Shown piece by piece: positions 1-8,742 of a stretch of DNA of 64,000 nucleotides. The translations under genes and the position numbers were made by a program. The notes under the pieces are model-generated. The model did not search any database. It was not told where the DNA came from and saw nothing but the letters and a program-made list of their open reading frames with translations. Position 1 is the stretch's first letter. Each line of letters starts with the position of its first letter. Where the stretch lies: assembly GCA_964464925.1 (NCBI GenBank), contig CAYXLI010000007.1:194069-258068 (forward strand), written 5' to 3'. The DNA is from CAYXLI01 sp964464925 (GTDB lineage Bacteria > Acidobacteriota > Terriglobia > Bryobacterales > Bryobacteraceae).

Positions 1-1487
1 AGCATGAAATACCGCAATGCACCAATTGCGATTTGCCGCGCCACTTTCTCGTTCTGCTCCGCTGATTCCTCGGCGTGCCGCGACTGCACTTCCTCCAGCG
101 CCTTCGCCGTCAGCGTGTCCATCAGGTCATCGGCCTTCACGCCGAGCCCCTTCCTCCCGGACACCTCCACGTAAGAGCGCCTTTTGTCTTCTTCCGACAA
201 AGCAATGCCGAGCTCGACGCAGGTCGCCGGTGTCAGCGCCACCATCTCGTACGAGAAATGAATCGAGCGGGCCGCTTGCTCATGAAACCCAAGTGCCCGC
301 AATCCGGCTACCACCACATCCTGCAAATAGGACTGCCGTGAATCGATCACGTTGTAGACTTGCGAGCCCTTGCCGAACGAAGGCGTCGGCCCGTTATACG
401 GCTGGTCCGTCGTGACCCACAGCGGATACCCGCCCTTATGCTCCAACGGGCGGTAATAAAAATCTTTGCCGAGCAGTCCGAATTTCCACAACTGGTACGC
501 GATATCCTTGCCGACATAGGTCACCGTGCCGTTCGAGCGCACGATGACTTTACTGTCCTCGTCTTCCTTGTGTTCGGAGAACGCGCTGCCCGGCATCACC
601 CAGCAGCCGGCGTTCTTGCCCTCGGTCTCCAGGTAGATCGCCTTGCGTTCTTTCAGCAGTTCGAAAGCAGTCGCCCAGAACTTCAGGTGCAGAATCTCGC
701 TCTCGCGCGGCAACACGTCGTAGACAACGCTTAGCCGCAGCATCGTTGCCAAGTGCGCCTGCACAATCGCATCGGCAACAATGTGCCCCAGTTCGGAAAT
801 CGCTCCTTCACCCGCTTCAATCGCGTGCAACGTCTCGGCGCGCCATTCTATCGCTTCCGGATTGTCTTTGTAGTATTGAGAAATGCGTGCGTAAAGATCC
901 CAGCAATAGTAATCAAACCGCGGCCCATCGATCAGCGCCTGCACCTCGGCCGGCGATTTCTTCTCCAGGAAATGAAAACCCACAACAACATCGGCCACCT
1001 GCACACCGGTATTGTCGATGTAGTTCTGCACTTCGACATTGTTCCCGGCGGCGCGCAGCATGCGCACGAACGTATCTCCCAATACCGAATTCCTCACATG
1101 CCCGATGTGCGCGGCCTTATTCGGATTGATGTTCGTATGCTCAACGATGACCTTGCCCGCGGCGGCGTCACGCGTCGTCAGATCGGCTCCGGTCAGCACG
1201 CCGAACGCGTACGAACTGCGATCGAAACGGACGTTGATATACCCGTTGCCCGCAATCTCCATTGCCGCTACGCCCGGCAGCGAGCCCAGATCACTCACTA
1301 GCTCAGCGGCGATTGCTTTCGGCGCCTTCTTCAGTGCTTTCGCAAGCTGAAACGCAACAGGCAGGGCGAGTTCCCCGAAGTCGGACTGCTTTGGCTGCTC
1401 GACCAGAACGGGCACATCCGTCCCATACCGAACCTGGATGTGCTGCAGAAATGCTTTTTGGATTTGTTTTTCGAGAAGATGAAACAC
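1..1487 (-). CDS. argS: Arginyl-tRNA synthetase (partial, 3' end outside window)
   Basis: Charges tRNA-Arg with arginine in the cytoplasm (class I synthetase). Reading the minus strand from GTG at 1487 gives about 495 residues without a stop to the window edge. The N-terminal Add-1 region includes QPKQSDFGELALPVAF, the HIGH signature appears as AHIGHVRN, and the catalytic core contains EVQNYIDNTG and YVGKDIAYQLWK. The last visible residues, ALRYFML, match the start of the conserved anticodon-binding domain, so only the C-terminal part is missing. A TATACT hexamer lies 10 bases before the GTG and no Shine-Dalgarno is visible, so the mRNA may be leaderless. It diverges from the beta-propeller gene with a gap of only 24 bases. 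Confidence 0.96.
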   Translation of the reverse strand, partial: MFHLLEKQIQKAFLQHIQVRYGTDVPVLVEQPKQSDFGELALPVAFQLAKALKKAPKAIAAELVSDLGSLPGVAAMEIAGNGYINVRFDRSSYAFGVLTGADLTTRDAAAGKVIVEHTNINPNKAAHIGHVRNSVLGDTFVRMLRAAGNNVEVQNYIDNTGVQVADVVVGFHFLEKKSPAEVQALIDGPRFDYYCWDLYARISQYYKDNPEAIEWRAETLHAIEAGEGAISELGHIVADAIVQAHLATMLRLSVVYDVLPRESEILHLKFWATAFELLKERKAIYLETEGKNAGCWVMPGSAFSEHKEDEDSKVIVRSNGTVTYVGKDIAYQLWKFGLLGKDFYYRPLEHKGGYPLWVTTDQPYNGPTPSFGKGSQVYNVIDSRQSYLQDVVVAGLRALGFHEQAARSIHFSYEMVALTPATCVELGIALSEEDKRRSYVEVSGRKGLGVKADDLMDTLTAKALEEVQSRHAEESAEQNEKVARQIAIGALRYFM

Positions 1488-1496
1488 GTAAACTGC

Positions 1497-1505
1497 TAGT
1501 ATATC
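1497..1505. promoter_or_regulatory. Overlapping divergent -10 elements
   Basis: The 24-base gap between argS (minus, GTG 1487) and the propeller gene (plus, ATG 1512) contains a near-palindromic AT-rich core. Read on the minus strand it is TATACT (1503-1498). Read on the plus strand it offers TAGTAT (1497-1502) or TATATC (1500-1505). Either start codon is only 6-10 bases from its hexamer, so both transcripts would begin at or very near the start codon. Inferred from sequence only. Confidence 0.45.
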
Positions 1506-1511
1506 AATGGC

Positions 1512-3140
1512 ATGCGAGCTCTTCTCCTATTCGTATCCGGTTCGCTGGCCTGCATCGCGCAAATCAACTCGATCGCAACCAGCGGTGATGGTGCCCAGCT
1601 CTGGTTTGCCAGCGGTTACGGGTTGCAGGGTGAATCAGATACATCGGGCGACACGCGTATCTACAGTTACGCACCGGATACCCCGGGTGTGGTGGCCCGT
1701 GCTGGTTCGCGCCAGATCCAACTCGTAAGTCCGTTCCTTTCGTCTGATGGTCAGACCTCCGGCTGGCGGACCTACACGCCATGCTTCGGCAGTTGCATGC
1801 TGCCGAGCCCCCGCGGCGGCCTCGTGCTCACGCGTAACGGGAACGAATTTCGCTTCTATGGCAGGAATACGCTGAATCTCAGCCGCAGCGGCCGCTGGCT
1901 CTACGAGGCCGGCTTCCCGAATTTTCTGACATCCTGGCTCAACGATCTCGATAACGGCACGCAAATCCCCGCCCCTGGAATTATCCCTTTACACCCACGT
2001 CACGCAGTCAGCAATTCCGGCATAGTGGTGGGCGTACCGCCAAACCCGCAGATCCGAGGTGTGATTGGCGATGATCATGAAGTTCTGCTTTGGACAGCAG
2101 GAACCGACCCGCGCAGCATCTATCGCGGAGACCGAGTCCTCTCAGCAGCGATTTCAGCTGACGGGCAGACGGTATTGGTCGCCACCACGACCCAGTTGAT
2201 CCGTATCGATCCGAACACCAAAGAACAACAGGTCATCCTGTCTTCAGAGAGTCCCGTGAGCTTCAGCATGGACACGGCTGCGTCTCGCGTGGCCGTTCTA
2301 GTTGGGCGCGACGTCGTGTTGTCGGGCATGGAATCGAAGCCCCTCTATTCCAGCCCTGAAGATGTGCGCAGCTTCGAACTCAGCGACGACGGATCCACAC
2401 TGTACGTGGCAACGGCACGCAATCGACTCATCCGGGTGAACGTGGATACGACGGAAGCTACGGAACTATATCGGCCAATGATTGGCGCCGTCCAGCAAAC
2501 CAGCAATGGACTTTATCCAGGCTCGGCCATTCGCTTTCACGGAGCCGGATTTGCCGACGATCACATATTCGCGTCAGCCGGGTTGGGTTTTCCGGTGGTG
2601 AAGATTTCTGAGGGAGAGTTTCAAGTGCAGATACCCTGGGAGTACCCGATCGTGTCGTCATCCCAGCCGTTCCAGATCAGCGCACCGGGTTCGCCTTTCG
2701 AAAGCCGCGGCACGCTTTATGTGGACAGCGTGCTTCGCCCTTGGATCTTCACGGATCCCTATTCCGCACAGGCCCTTGCCGCACAGCAGGATTTCAGCGG
2801 GACGGTCACCGAGCAGAACCCCGCTCCCGCGGGGTCGACCATTCACGTTTGGCTGACAGGTTTGGGTATGCTGGACCAGCCCCTCCGCACAGGTGAGGTC
2901 GGCCCCGCTGATCCCCCGGCTCGCCCAGTCACGCCACTGGCATGTTATTTGCACCCGGCAGGAAACCAGTCCGCATCCGTCGGGCTCAGTCTGCCATTCG
3001 TAGCGTACGCGCCTGGGCTTCTGGGTTTATATCAGGTTGATCTGACGATCCCCGAGGGCTGGCCGTCCGGCAAGAACGACGTGTTCTGTACGACTGATAA
3101 CAGAAACTCGGGTGGTTCGGCGGTAGTCTGGACCCGCTAG
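1512..3140 (+). CDS. Secreted beta-propeller protein with Solibacter-type C-terminal domain
   Basis: A 542-residue exported protein. Residues 1-17 (MRALLLFVSGSLACIAQ) form a signal peptide. About residues 20-320 contain repeated short blades such as ISADGQTVLVATTTQLIR and LSDDGSTLYVATARNRLIR, typical of a WD40/YVTN-like propeller. From about residue 330 (GLYPGSAIRFHGAGF) to the end lies a module resembling the C-terminal domain found in many Solibacter exported proteins (TIGR03437 type), with blocks such as LTGLGMLDQPLRTGEVGPA. The role is unknown; surface recognition or binding is plausible. Its TAG overlaps the stop of the opposing DUF2061 gene. Confidence 0.75.
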   Translation: MRALLLFVSGSLACIAQINSIATSGDGAQLWFASGYGLQGESDTSGDTRIYSYAPDTPGVVARAGSRQIQLVSPFLSSDGQTSGWRTYTPCFGSCMLPSPRGGLVLTRNGNEFRFYGRNTLNLSRSGRWLYEAGFPNFLTSWLNDLDNGTQIPAPGIIPLHPRHAVSNSGIVVGVPPNPQIRGVIGDDHEVLLWTAGTDPRSIYRGDRVLSAAISADGQTVLVATTTQLIRIDPNTKEQQVILSSESPVSFSMDTAASRVAVLVGRDVVLSGMESKPLYSSPEDVRSFELSDDGSTLYVATARNRLIRVNVDTTEATELYRPMIGAVQQTSNGLYPGSAIRFHGAGFADDHIFASAGLGFPVVKISEGEFQVQIPWEYPIVSSSQPFQISAPGSPFESRGTLYVDSVLRPWIFTDPYSAQALAAQQDFSGTVTEQNPAPAGSTIHVWLTGLGMLDQPLRTGEVGPADPPARPVTPLACYLHPAGNQSASVGLSLPFVAYAPGLLGLYQVDLTIPEGWPSGKNDVFCTTDNRNSGGSAVVWTR

Positions 3141-3367
3141 ATCTCGTAATCAGGCTGAGGCGCCTGGGTCCGGCGGCCGAAGGGAATGGAATTCCAGACC
3201 CGCTCATGAAGGAAGTAAAGTCCAATCTTTGCAATCATATCGACGGCACCTGCCCCTATCGATACTTTCGCATCGCCGCTAAAGAACAGCACAATCAGCG
3301 CAGTGCAAATCGAACCCAATAAACGGTAGCTTACGGCTTTGGCGATGCTGCGCGAATTAGAGTCCAT
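3137..3367 (-). CDS. DUF2061 small membrane protein
   Basis: A 76-residue protein with two predicted membrane segments (about residues 14-31 and 36-52). It carries the DUF2061 signatures: an N-terminal KAVSYRLLGS block and the C-terminal HERVWNSIPFG. DUF2061 proteins are small inner-membrane proteins of unknown function, sometimes encoded near sulfur-assimilation genes; nothing of that kind is adjacent here. The gene converges on the propeller gene, and the two stop codons share the tetranucleotide CTAG. Confidence 0.8.
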   Translation of the reverse strand: MDSNSRSIAKAVSYRLLGSICTALIVLFFSGDAKVSIGAGAVDMIAKIGLYFLHERVWNSIPFGRRTQAPQPDYEI

Positions 3368-3525
3368 ACCGTCTCCAAAAGTTTAGCACGATTCTCCGAT
3401 AGACAATAGGATGATTGCCGAATGGGTTCGGTTCGTAATTCCGCTTCAGTCGCCGTTAGACGCACCTCGGATCTTGGTTTCAGCAGTTTAGCGGGATGCC
3501 CTCAAGCTAGGGAAGTGCTGGGCGG

Positions 3526-3531
3526 TATACT
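3526..3531 (+). promoter_or_regulatory. -10 element of the ferredoxin gene
   Basis: TATACT stands six bases before the GTG start at 3538. A normal -10 to start-site distance would put the first transcribed base on or beside the GTG. No Shine-Dalgarno fits in the gap, so a leaderless message is likely. This is inference without RNA data. Confidence 0.45.
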
Positions 3532-3537
3532 GGTCTT

Positions 3538-3930
3538 GTGCCCAAAGTGACTATCCTGCCGCTGGGCAGAACCGTGGAATTTGAGTCCGGCGAGCTCCCC
3601 TACAGTGAACACGGGAAGCCGGAATCCCTGCTCGACGTCTGTCTCCATTTCGGCATTCCCCTGGAACATGCCTGCGGGGGCAACTGCGCCTGCACCACGT
3701 GCCATGTGGTCGTAAAGAACAACACCGACGCGAATCTGAGCGAAGCGGATGACGACGAGATGGACCGCGTGGACCAGGCGGCCGGTGTTACCATGCATTC
3801 GCGGCTTGGTTGCCAGGCCGTGGTCACCGGCGACGTCGTAGTCGAGATCCCTTCCTGGAACCGCAACTACGTCAGTGAAGGTGGCGGCTCGATGAATCTG
3901 GGCGACGCGATTCCGGTGCCCAAGCGTTAA
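3538..3930 (+). CDS. [2Fe-2S] ferredoxin, Isc/adrenodoxin type
   Basis: A 130-residue electron carrier, probably serving Fe-S cluster assembly or an oxygenase. The four cluster ligands fit the vertebrate/Isc-type spacing: C46-x5-C52-x2-C55 and C92 (in RLGCQAVV). An extra cysteine, C50, lies inside the loop ACGGNCACTTC. The start is GTG at 3538. No isc or suf genes are near. The 3' end overlaps the opposing lipoprotein gene by 59 bases, so the last ~20 residues (NLGDAIPVPKR) are antisense to its C-terminus. Confidence 0.88.
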   Translation: MPKVTILPLGRTVEFESGELPYSEHGKPESLLDVCLHFGIPLEHACGGNCACTTCHVVVKNNTDANLSEADDDEMDRVDQAAGVTMHSRLGCQAVVTGDVVVEIPSWNRNYVSEGGGSMNLGDAIPVPKR

Positions 3931-4825
3931 GCACCTTTTGTAATTCATCCACCAGCGCTATCGGAAAGTTTGCATCCACCAAGACGTGGGTGTTTTGCAT
4001 GGTGACGTGAATTGCATCCAGTGCCTGCAGCAGTTCCGGTTGATTCGCCGGCGTGTTCAGGCGTGCAAGCCCGATCAGGCCTCGGATCGTGTCGTTCGCG
4101 CGCCGCGCGTCGTCACCAGTAGCCGTCTCCCCTTCCATGTGCATCTTTACGCCATTGGAGAGATCGAACGCGCCTTGGAGAGTTTTGATCCTGCCGATCA
4201 CATTGTTCAGATTCGCCATGTTCCCGGCCTCTTCTCGCTTCAGCATCGGGATCTGGTCGAACGCCGAGTGAACGAACCAGATCTGATACGTCCGGGGGAT
4301 CTTCGAGATCTTGTCCTGGAGCGCTTTAGGAATTCCGCCGGATTGGCCTCGTGTGTCGATGATATGTTGCAGCATCGCCGTTGGCCCGGCGAGCGCCGTG
4401 GTCGAATTCATAAACACGATTGCGCCCTTCTCATCGCCCATGAGGTTATAGCCTTTGTACGGACGTCTGGTCACGCCTTCTTTCTGAATACGCGGCTCCA
4501 TCCCCATCTCGGTAAACTTGCCCCTTGCCATCAACAGGGCATCTTTACCGTTGCCAGCCGCGAGAAATTCCCAAAGGTCTTGACGAGGATCGACGCCCGT
4601 CTCCTTCACGAACTCCTCGATGTGCAGCGGATCGCCCTTCATGCTGGTGAGGCGCTGAAACAAAGGCGTATTGCGCAGCGGCTCGATGCGAGCGCCCGCC
4701 ACCCAAGTCGTGTCGGAAGGGACCAGCAACGCCAGCGCAGGATCCACGGGCACTGTAGGCGAGTATTGCTTCGTGCAGGCCGCAAACCCGAGAAGCATTG
4801 GAACAACAAGCAGGGAGCGTCTCAT
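3872..4825 (-). CDS. Lipoprotein of unknown function
   Basis: The predicted protein has 317 residues from ATG 4825. It opens with a lipoprotein signal, MRRSLLVVPMLLGFAAC, with the lipid-anchored cysteine at residue 17. The body contains PSDTTWVAGARIEPLRNTPL and later GKDALLMARGKF, a pattern of acidobacterial lipoproteins that I recognise only as hypothetical. The open frame continues upstream of 4825, but the signal peptide sets the start. It is divergent from the amidohydrolase and convergent, with overlap, on the ferredoxin gene. No enzymatic motif was found. Confidence 0.7.
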   Translation of the reverse strand: MRRSLLVVPMLLGFAACTKQYSPTVPVDPALALLVPSDTTWVAGARIEPLRNTPLFQRLTSMKGDPLHIEEFVKETGVDPRQDLWEFLAAGNGKDALLMARGKFTEMGMEPRIQKEGVTRRPYKGYNLMGDEKGAIVFMNSTTALAGPTAMLQHIIDTRGQSGGIPKALQDKISKIPRTYQIWFVHSAFDQIPMLKREEAGNMANLNNVIGRIKTLQGAFDLSNGVKMHMEGETATGDDARRANDTIRGLIGLARLNTPANQPELLQALDAIHVTMQNTHVLVDANFPIALVDELQKVLNAWAPESRRPDSSSRHLH

Positions 4826-4867
4826 GAGCGCTGACCCCAGCGTACCGCAGAGGCTACAGTGGAAGAG

Positions 4868-5506
4868 ATGCGGATCGATGCGCATGTGATGTTTCAAAAA
4901 CCTGCCTATCTGCCGTGCGCACTCTGGCCGAGGCTCGAAGCCAATCGCTTTGACGGATGCATCGCCGTGCAGCGCAGAGCCGATCCGGAAGAAGCACGCT
5001 GGCTGCTTCAGCTTGCGTCGGAACACCCGTTCGTTCGAGGCGTTGTCGTTTGCACAAACACGCTCGATGAATTCGAAACCGATCCTTCTTTCCGCGGCGT
5101 ATATTCGGATGGCTCGGGCTCAATAGATTTCTACCGTGAATTAGGAAGACGGGGAATTCCTCTGGAAATTAACAGCGGCGCAGATTCCTTGTACCGGATT
5201 CTCGATGCGGCACCAGATCTGCGCGCCGCTGTACCAGCGCAAGCCGGGCTGAAGGCGCACGAGAGCGTGTACGTGAAGCTGACCGATTTGAGCGGACCAG
5301 CAGAACAGCATGGAGAGCTGGTCTGTGAAATGTTTGAAATGTTCGGCGCATCGCGAATTCTGTTCGGCAGCAACTGGCCCGATTGCCTCGCCGCTGGCAC
5401 CTGGAAGCAAACGCTCGCGACATTCACGCAGGCTCTGGGGCCGCGCACCATGGATGTGCGCTCGCTGATGCTTGGCGATAACGCAGTGTCGTTCTACAAA
5501 CTTTAG
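4868..5506 (+). CDS. Short amidohydrolase (TIM-barrel metal hydrolase, COG3618-like)
   Basis: About 212 residues from ATG 4868 (an in-frame GTG at 4859 is an alternative). The first beta strand carries RIDAHVMF, where family members usually have D-A-H-x-H, so the second metal histidine is replaced by Phe. The C-terminal part contains VYVKLTDLSG and ILFGSNWPDCL, matching the amidohydrolase-2 signatures (usually FGSDWP; here Asn replaces Asp). Usual length is about 270-300, so this copy is short. Altered metal ligands suggest changed chemistry or loss of activity. Its stop overlaps that of accC. Confidence 0.7.
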   Translation: MRIDAHVMFQKPAYLPCALWPRLEANRFDGCIAVQRRADPEEARWLLQLASEHPFVRGVVVCTNTLDEFETDPSFRGVYSDGSGSIDFYRELGRRGIPLEINSGADSLYRILDAAPDLRAAVPAQAGLKAHESVYVKLTDLSGPAEQHGELVCEMFEMFGASRILFGSNWPDCLAAGTWKQTLATFTQALGPRTMDVRSLMLGDNAVSFYKL

Positions 5507-7002
5507 CGTTCCAGGCGCGAACGTCCCACCAAGACCCAACGCGAACCGCTCGCGCCGGTTTCCGGTTTGGGCTTATCCTCAGACGCTTCAGCCACGAGGG
5601 CCACCAGAGCCGCGATCACAGACGCGTCTTCGTGCTGGGGCGCGTTCTCCGCGTTGCGTTGCATAAATTCCTCTATGAATCCCGTATGAAGATGACCTGC
5701 ACGGAACTCCCGATCTTGCAGCAGGTGATGGAAGAAATTGATATTATTCCGGATCCCGCCGACCGTGAGTTCTTCCAAAGCGCGAATCATGCGCGCGATC
5801 GCGTGCTCGCGCGTTTCTCCCCATACAGCGAGCTTTGCCAGCATTGGATCATACTCCATGGGCACGGTCCAACCTTCATACACGCCGCCGTCGAACCGCA
5901 CACCCGGGCCTGCCGGCACGGAAAAGGCCGCGATGCGCCCCGGTGACGGGAAGAACTGATTATCCGGATCTTCCGCATAAATGCGGCATTCGATTGCCGA
6001 CCCGCGCCAGGAGACGTCCTCCTGCTTGAGCCTGAGGCGTTCTCCCGCCGCGATCCTCAACTGCCATTGCACGAGATCGAGGCCGGTCACTAACTCGGTA
6101 ACCGGATGCTCCACCTGGAGGCGCGTGTTCATTTCGAGGAAATAGAAGTTCCGGTCCGCATCTACCAGAAACTCCACCGTGCCTGCGTTGTAATACCCCG
6201 CGGTGCTCGCCGCGCGCACGGCAGCCTCACCCATGCGGAAACGCAGATCGGGATCTAGCAACATGATGGGCGATGGAGATTCTTCGATCACCTTCTGGTG
6301 TCTGCGCTGCACGGAGCATTCACGCTCTCCCAGATGGATCAGGTGGCCATGCTTGTCGCCCAGCACCTGGATCTCGATGTGGCGCGGTCGATCGATGAAC
6401 TTCTCGATATAAACCTCACCGGAGTGGAACGCCCGCTCGGCTTCGCTCGATGCGGTTCGCAGCGCCGACTCCAGTTCAGCCGGATGGTCTACGCGGCGCA
6501 TCCCTTTACCGCCCCCTCCGGCAGCCGCCTTGATCATTACGGGGTAGCCGATCTCCTCTGCAAACGCGCGCGCACGGGACGGAATCGAGATGCCCTGATC
6601 GGTACCGGGCACGACGGGAACGCCTGCTTTGATCGCCAGTTTGCGCGCATGCGTCTTCGATCCCATCTGCCGGATACTTTCAGCAGAGGGCCCTATGAAC
6701 ACGATGCCCGCGTCTTCACAGGCCGCGGCGAATTCCGCATTCTCACTCAGGAATCCATAACCGGGATGAATCGCGTCGGCGCCTGAGTGCTTTGCAGCAT
6801 CCAGAATTTTGGCGATTCGCAGGTAACTCTCGCTGCTGGGCGCGGGGCCGATGTGCACCGCCTCATCTGCCATCTCCACATGCAGAGCGGTTCGATCCAC
6901 ATCGGAATAAACTGCCACGCTTGGTATACCGGCCTCTTTCAGGCCGCGGATCACGCGGACCGCGATCTCTCCGCGATTCGCAACCAGAACTTTCCGGAAC
7001 AC
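5503..7002 (-). CDS. accC: Biotin carboxylase subunit of an acyl-CoA carboxylase
   Basis: Carboxylates the biotin of its carrier protein using ATP and bicarbonate. The 499-residue protein has the N-terminal MFRKVLVANRGEIAVRVIRG block, the glycine-rich ATP loop KAAAGGGGKGMR, the ERECSVQRRHQKVIEE block and FLEMNTRLQVEHPVTE with the catalytic Glu/Arg. Usual AccC length is about 450; here a 50-residue low-complexity tail follows. No carrier (accB) or carboxyltransferase gene is adjacent, so acetyl-CoA and propionyl-CoA carboxylase cannot be told apart. The start is GTG at 7002, overlapping the TAG of the upstream gene as TAGTG, which implies coupled translation. Confidence 0.92.
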   Translation of the reverse strand: MFRKVLVANRGEIAVRVIRGLKEAGIPSVAVYSDVDRTALHVEMADEAVHIGPAPSSESYLRIAKILDAAKHSGADAIHPGYGFLSENAEFAAACEDAGIVFIGPSAESIRQMGSKTHARKLAIKAGVPVVPGTDQGISIPSRARAFAEEIGYPVMIKAAAGGGGKGMRRVDHPAELESALRTASSEAERAFHSGEVYIEKFIDRPRHIEIQVLGDKHGHLIHLGERECSVQRRHQKVIEESPSPIMLLDPDLRFRMGEAAVRAASTAGYYNAGTVEFLVDADRNFYFLEMNTRLQVEHPVTELVTGLDLVQWQLRIAAGERLRLKQEDVSWRGSAIECRIYAEDPDNQFFPSPGRIAAFSVPAGPGVRFDGGVYEGWTVPMEYDPMLAKLAVWGETREHAIARMIRALEELTVGGIRNNINFFHHLLQDREFRAGHLHTGFIEEFMQRNAENAPQHEDASVIAALVALVAEASEDKPKPETGASGSRWVLVGRSRLER

Positions 7003-8627
7003 TAGGGGGTTGTCCTTTCGACCGCCAGCAAAGTGAGCTGAACGTTTTCAGAAGCGGCTTCGCCCAACTTCAGCTTGACACCCTTCGACTCATATCGCTG
7101 CAGAAATTCCGGGTCTTCCCAGGAGCCCTCCTCCATCCCGTCTAGGGCAAAGGCGAGATATTCACCCGGAATTACGCCCGTGACCGAAAACGCCCCGCTC
7201 TGGTCAGACGCTGTGCGGCGCGTGTAACGGAACTGGCCACGATGAGCACCGACCGGAATCAGCAGCACTGTCGTGCCAACCGCACCCTGCTGCCTCTCAT
7301 CCACAACAGCGCCTGATACACGCGCCGCCTTGTTGCTGAGGGTTACTTCGAGGTCGCCCGGCGCTGCTCCATTGGTGAGGTCCAGACCCGAGTCAATGAC
7401 TTCCTGCTGGCCAGCCTTCACTGACTTCACATAGCTGTTCGGAGGCAGACCGTACGCATTGACCCGGTACCGCCCCGGGCTCGCCCCGGCAATTTCGAAT
7501 GTGCCGTCCGCTTTGGCGGGCTGGGAATTCGGGGCGCCCATCAGGATGTTGTCCACAGGCTCGATCATCACTCGAATCTTGGCGTAATCCGGATTTTCGG
7601 CACTCTCAAATTTAAGTGCGCCCCTCAAATTGATGCCATCGCCAATTGTGATTGAGAGGCCATCCACATTGGAGTTGCCGACCTCCACCGGAACATTCGC
7701 GTTAGTGCTAAACCCATGCACCATGCGCATCGCAATTAACATGTAAGACCCCGGCACAAGGCCAGCCACGTCGAACGTTCCATCCGGTTTGACCTGCGTG
7801 GCGCCGTTCATCCCTGCCAAACCCAATGCCGAAGACGTACGCGTCGCGTATATAGCGAAATGAGGCCCGGCTTTCCCGGAAGGAACATAGTCCATAATCT
7901 GACCGCGGATGTGAAACGTGCGCACCTTGCGTAACCGGAAGTCGATCCCACGCACTTCATTGCCTGGCGTGCACTCGAGCATCGCCGCCTGCGCGGGCTC
8001 CAAAACATTCGGATAAAACGTCACAGGATAGTTTTCTTCCACGGGAGGCACCGATTCGAAGCCCTGTAAAACCGTGTGCGGCTGAGTCGCATACACATAA
8101 AATTTGCCCGGGGGCAAGTTGGCGATGCGATATTCGCCTATGTCGTTAGTAAGACCGCCGCCTCGCGAAACGAGTTGGCGCTTTCCGAGAACATTCCTAA
8201 ACACCGCCACTTGCACGCTCACGTGCTGCAGGGGATCGCCGTCTTCGTCAGTCACCCGCCCTGCGATTACGCCTTGCGGCAGCAGCTTGAGAGTGATTCC
8301 AGTCAATTCCTGGCCGGCTGCCAGCGTGATGAGGTTGCTTTTCCCGCCAGGTCCGCTGGGGCTGCTGCTATTGAGATAGCCGGCCTTCTGCGCCGTGACG
8401 GCATAGCGTCCCGGCTCGACAGACGGAAAGACAAACCGCCCCTCCGAATCGCTAACGACGAGCAGGTTTCTCTCACCTGCCGATGCCATACGCCTTAGGA
8501 TCACCTCCGCCTTGCGAAGCGGATTGCCGCCGGCCGAGGTAACCGTGCCACTCACCTTTGCCGTCTGCTGAGCCACCACGGAAGCGGTCAATAGAAGACA
8601 GAGAACGGCGCAGCGCATCGCTCTCAT
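7002..8627 (-). CDS. Secreted protein with repeated carboxypeptidase-regulatory-like domains
   Basis: About 541 residues from ATG 8627 (8618 and 8645 are also in frame). A signal peptide, MRCAVLCLLLTASVVAQQ, is followed by several Ig-like/CarboxypepD-reg modules: VSGTVTSAGGNPLRKAEVIL near the start, GVIAGRVTDEDGDPLQHVSV around residue 125, and RVSGAVVDERQQGAVGTTVL near residue 430. Such all-beta exported proteins are very common in Acidobacteria and their role is unknown. The stop codon overlaps the accC start by one base, an odd pairing of an exported and a metabolic protein. Confidence 0.75.
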   Translation of the reverse strand: MRAMRCAVLCLLLTASVVAQQTAKVSGTVTSAGGNPLRKAEVILRRMASAGERNLLVVSDSEGRFVFPSVEPGRYAVTAQKAGYLNSSSPSGPGGKSNLITLAAGQELTGITLKLLPQGVIAGRVTDEDGDPLQHVSVQVAVFRNVLGKRQLVSRGGGLTNDIGEYRIANLPPGKFYVYATQPHTVLQGFESVPPVEENYPVTFYPNVLEPAQAAMLECTPGNEVRGIDFRLRKVRTFHIRGQIMDYVPSGKAGPHFAIYATRTSSALGLAGMNGATQVKPDGTFDVAGLVPGSYMLIAMRMVHGFSTNANVPVEVGNSNVDGLSITIGDGINLRGALKFESAENPDYAKIRVMIEPVDNILMGAPNSQPAKADGTFEIAGASPGRYRVNAYGLPPNSYVKSVKAGQQEVIDSGLDLTNGAAPGDLEVTLSNKAARVSGAVVDERQQGAVGTTVLLIPVGAHRGQFRYTRRTASDQSGAFSVTGVIPGEYLAFALDGMEEGSWEDPEFLQRYESKGVKLKLGEAASENVQLTLLAVERTTP

Positions 8628-8742
8628 TGTCGCAGACGGACACATCCAACGGTGTTACCCTTGAACCATATGCCCTCACTTCTCCGCTGGACGTGTGCTG
8701 TTCCCACACTTCCGTGCTCCATCACTCCAGCGCCGGCGAATG

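Noticed and set aside
753..1301. 182-residue plus-strand frame over argS
   Set aside because: Antisense to clear ArgS sequence containing the HIGH motif.
3986..4834. 282-residue plus-strand open frame antisense to the lipoprotein
   Set aside because: The minus-strand product has a proper lipoprotein signal; the plus-strand frame shows no recognisable motif and is rich in His/Arg, as expected of a shadow frame.
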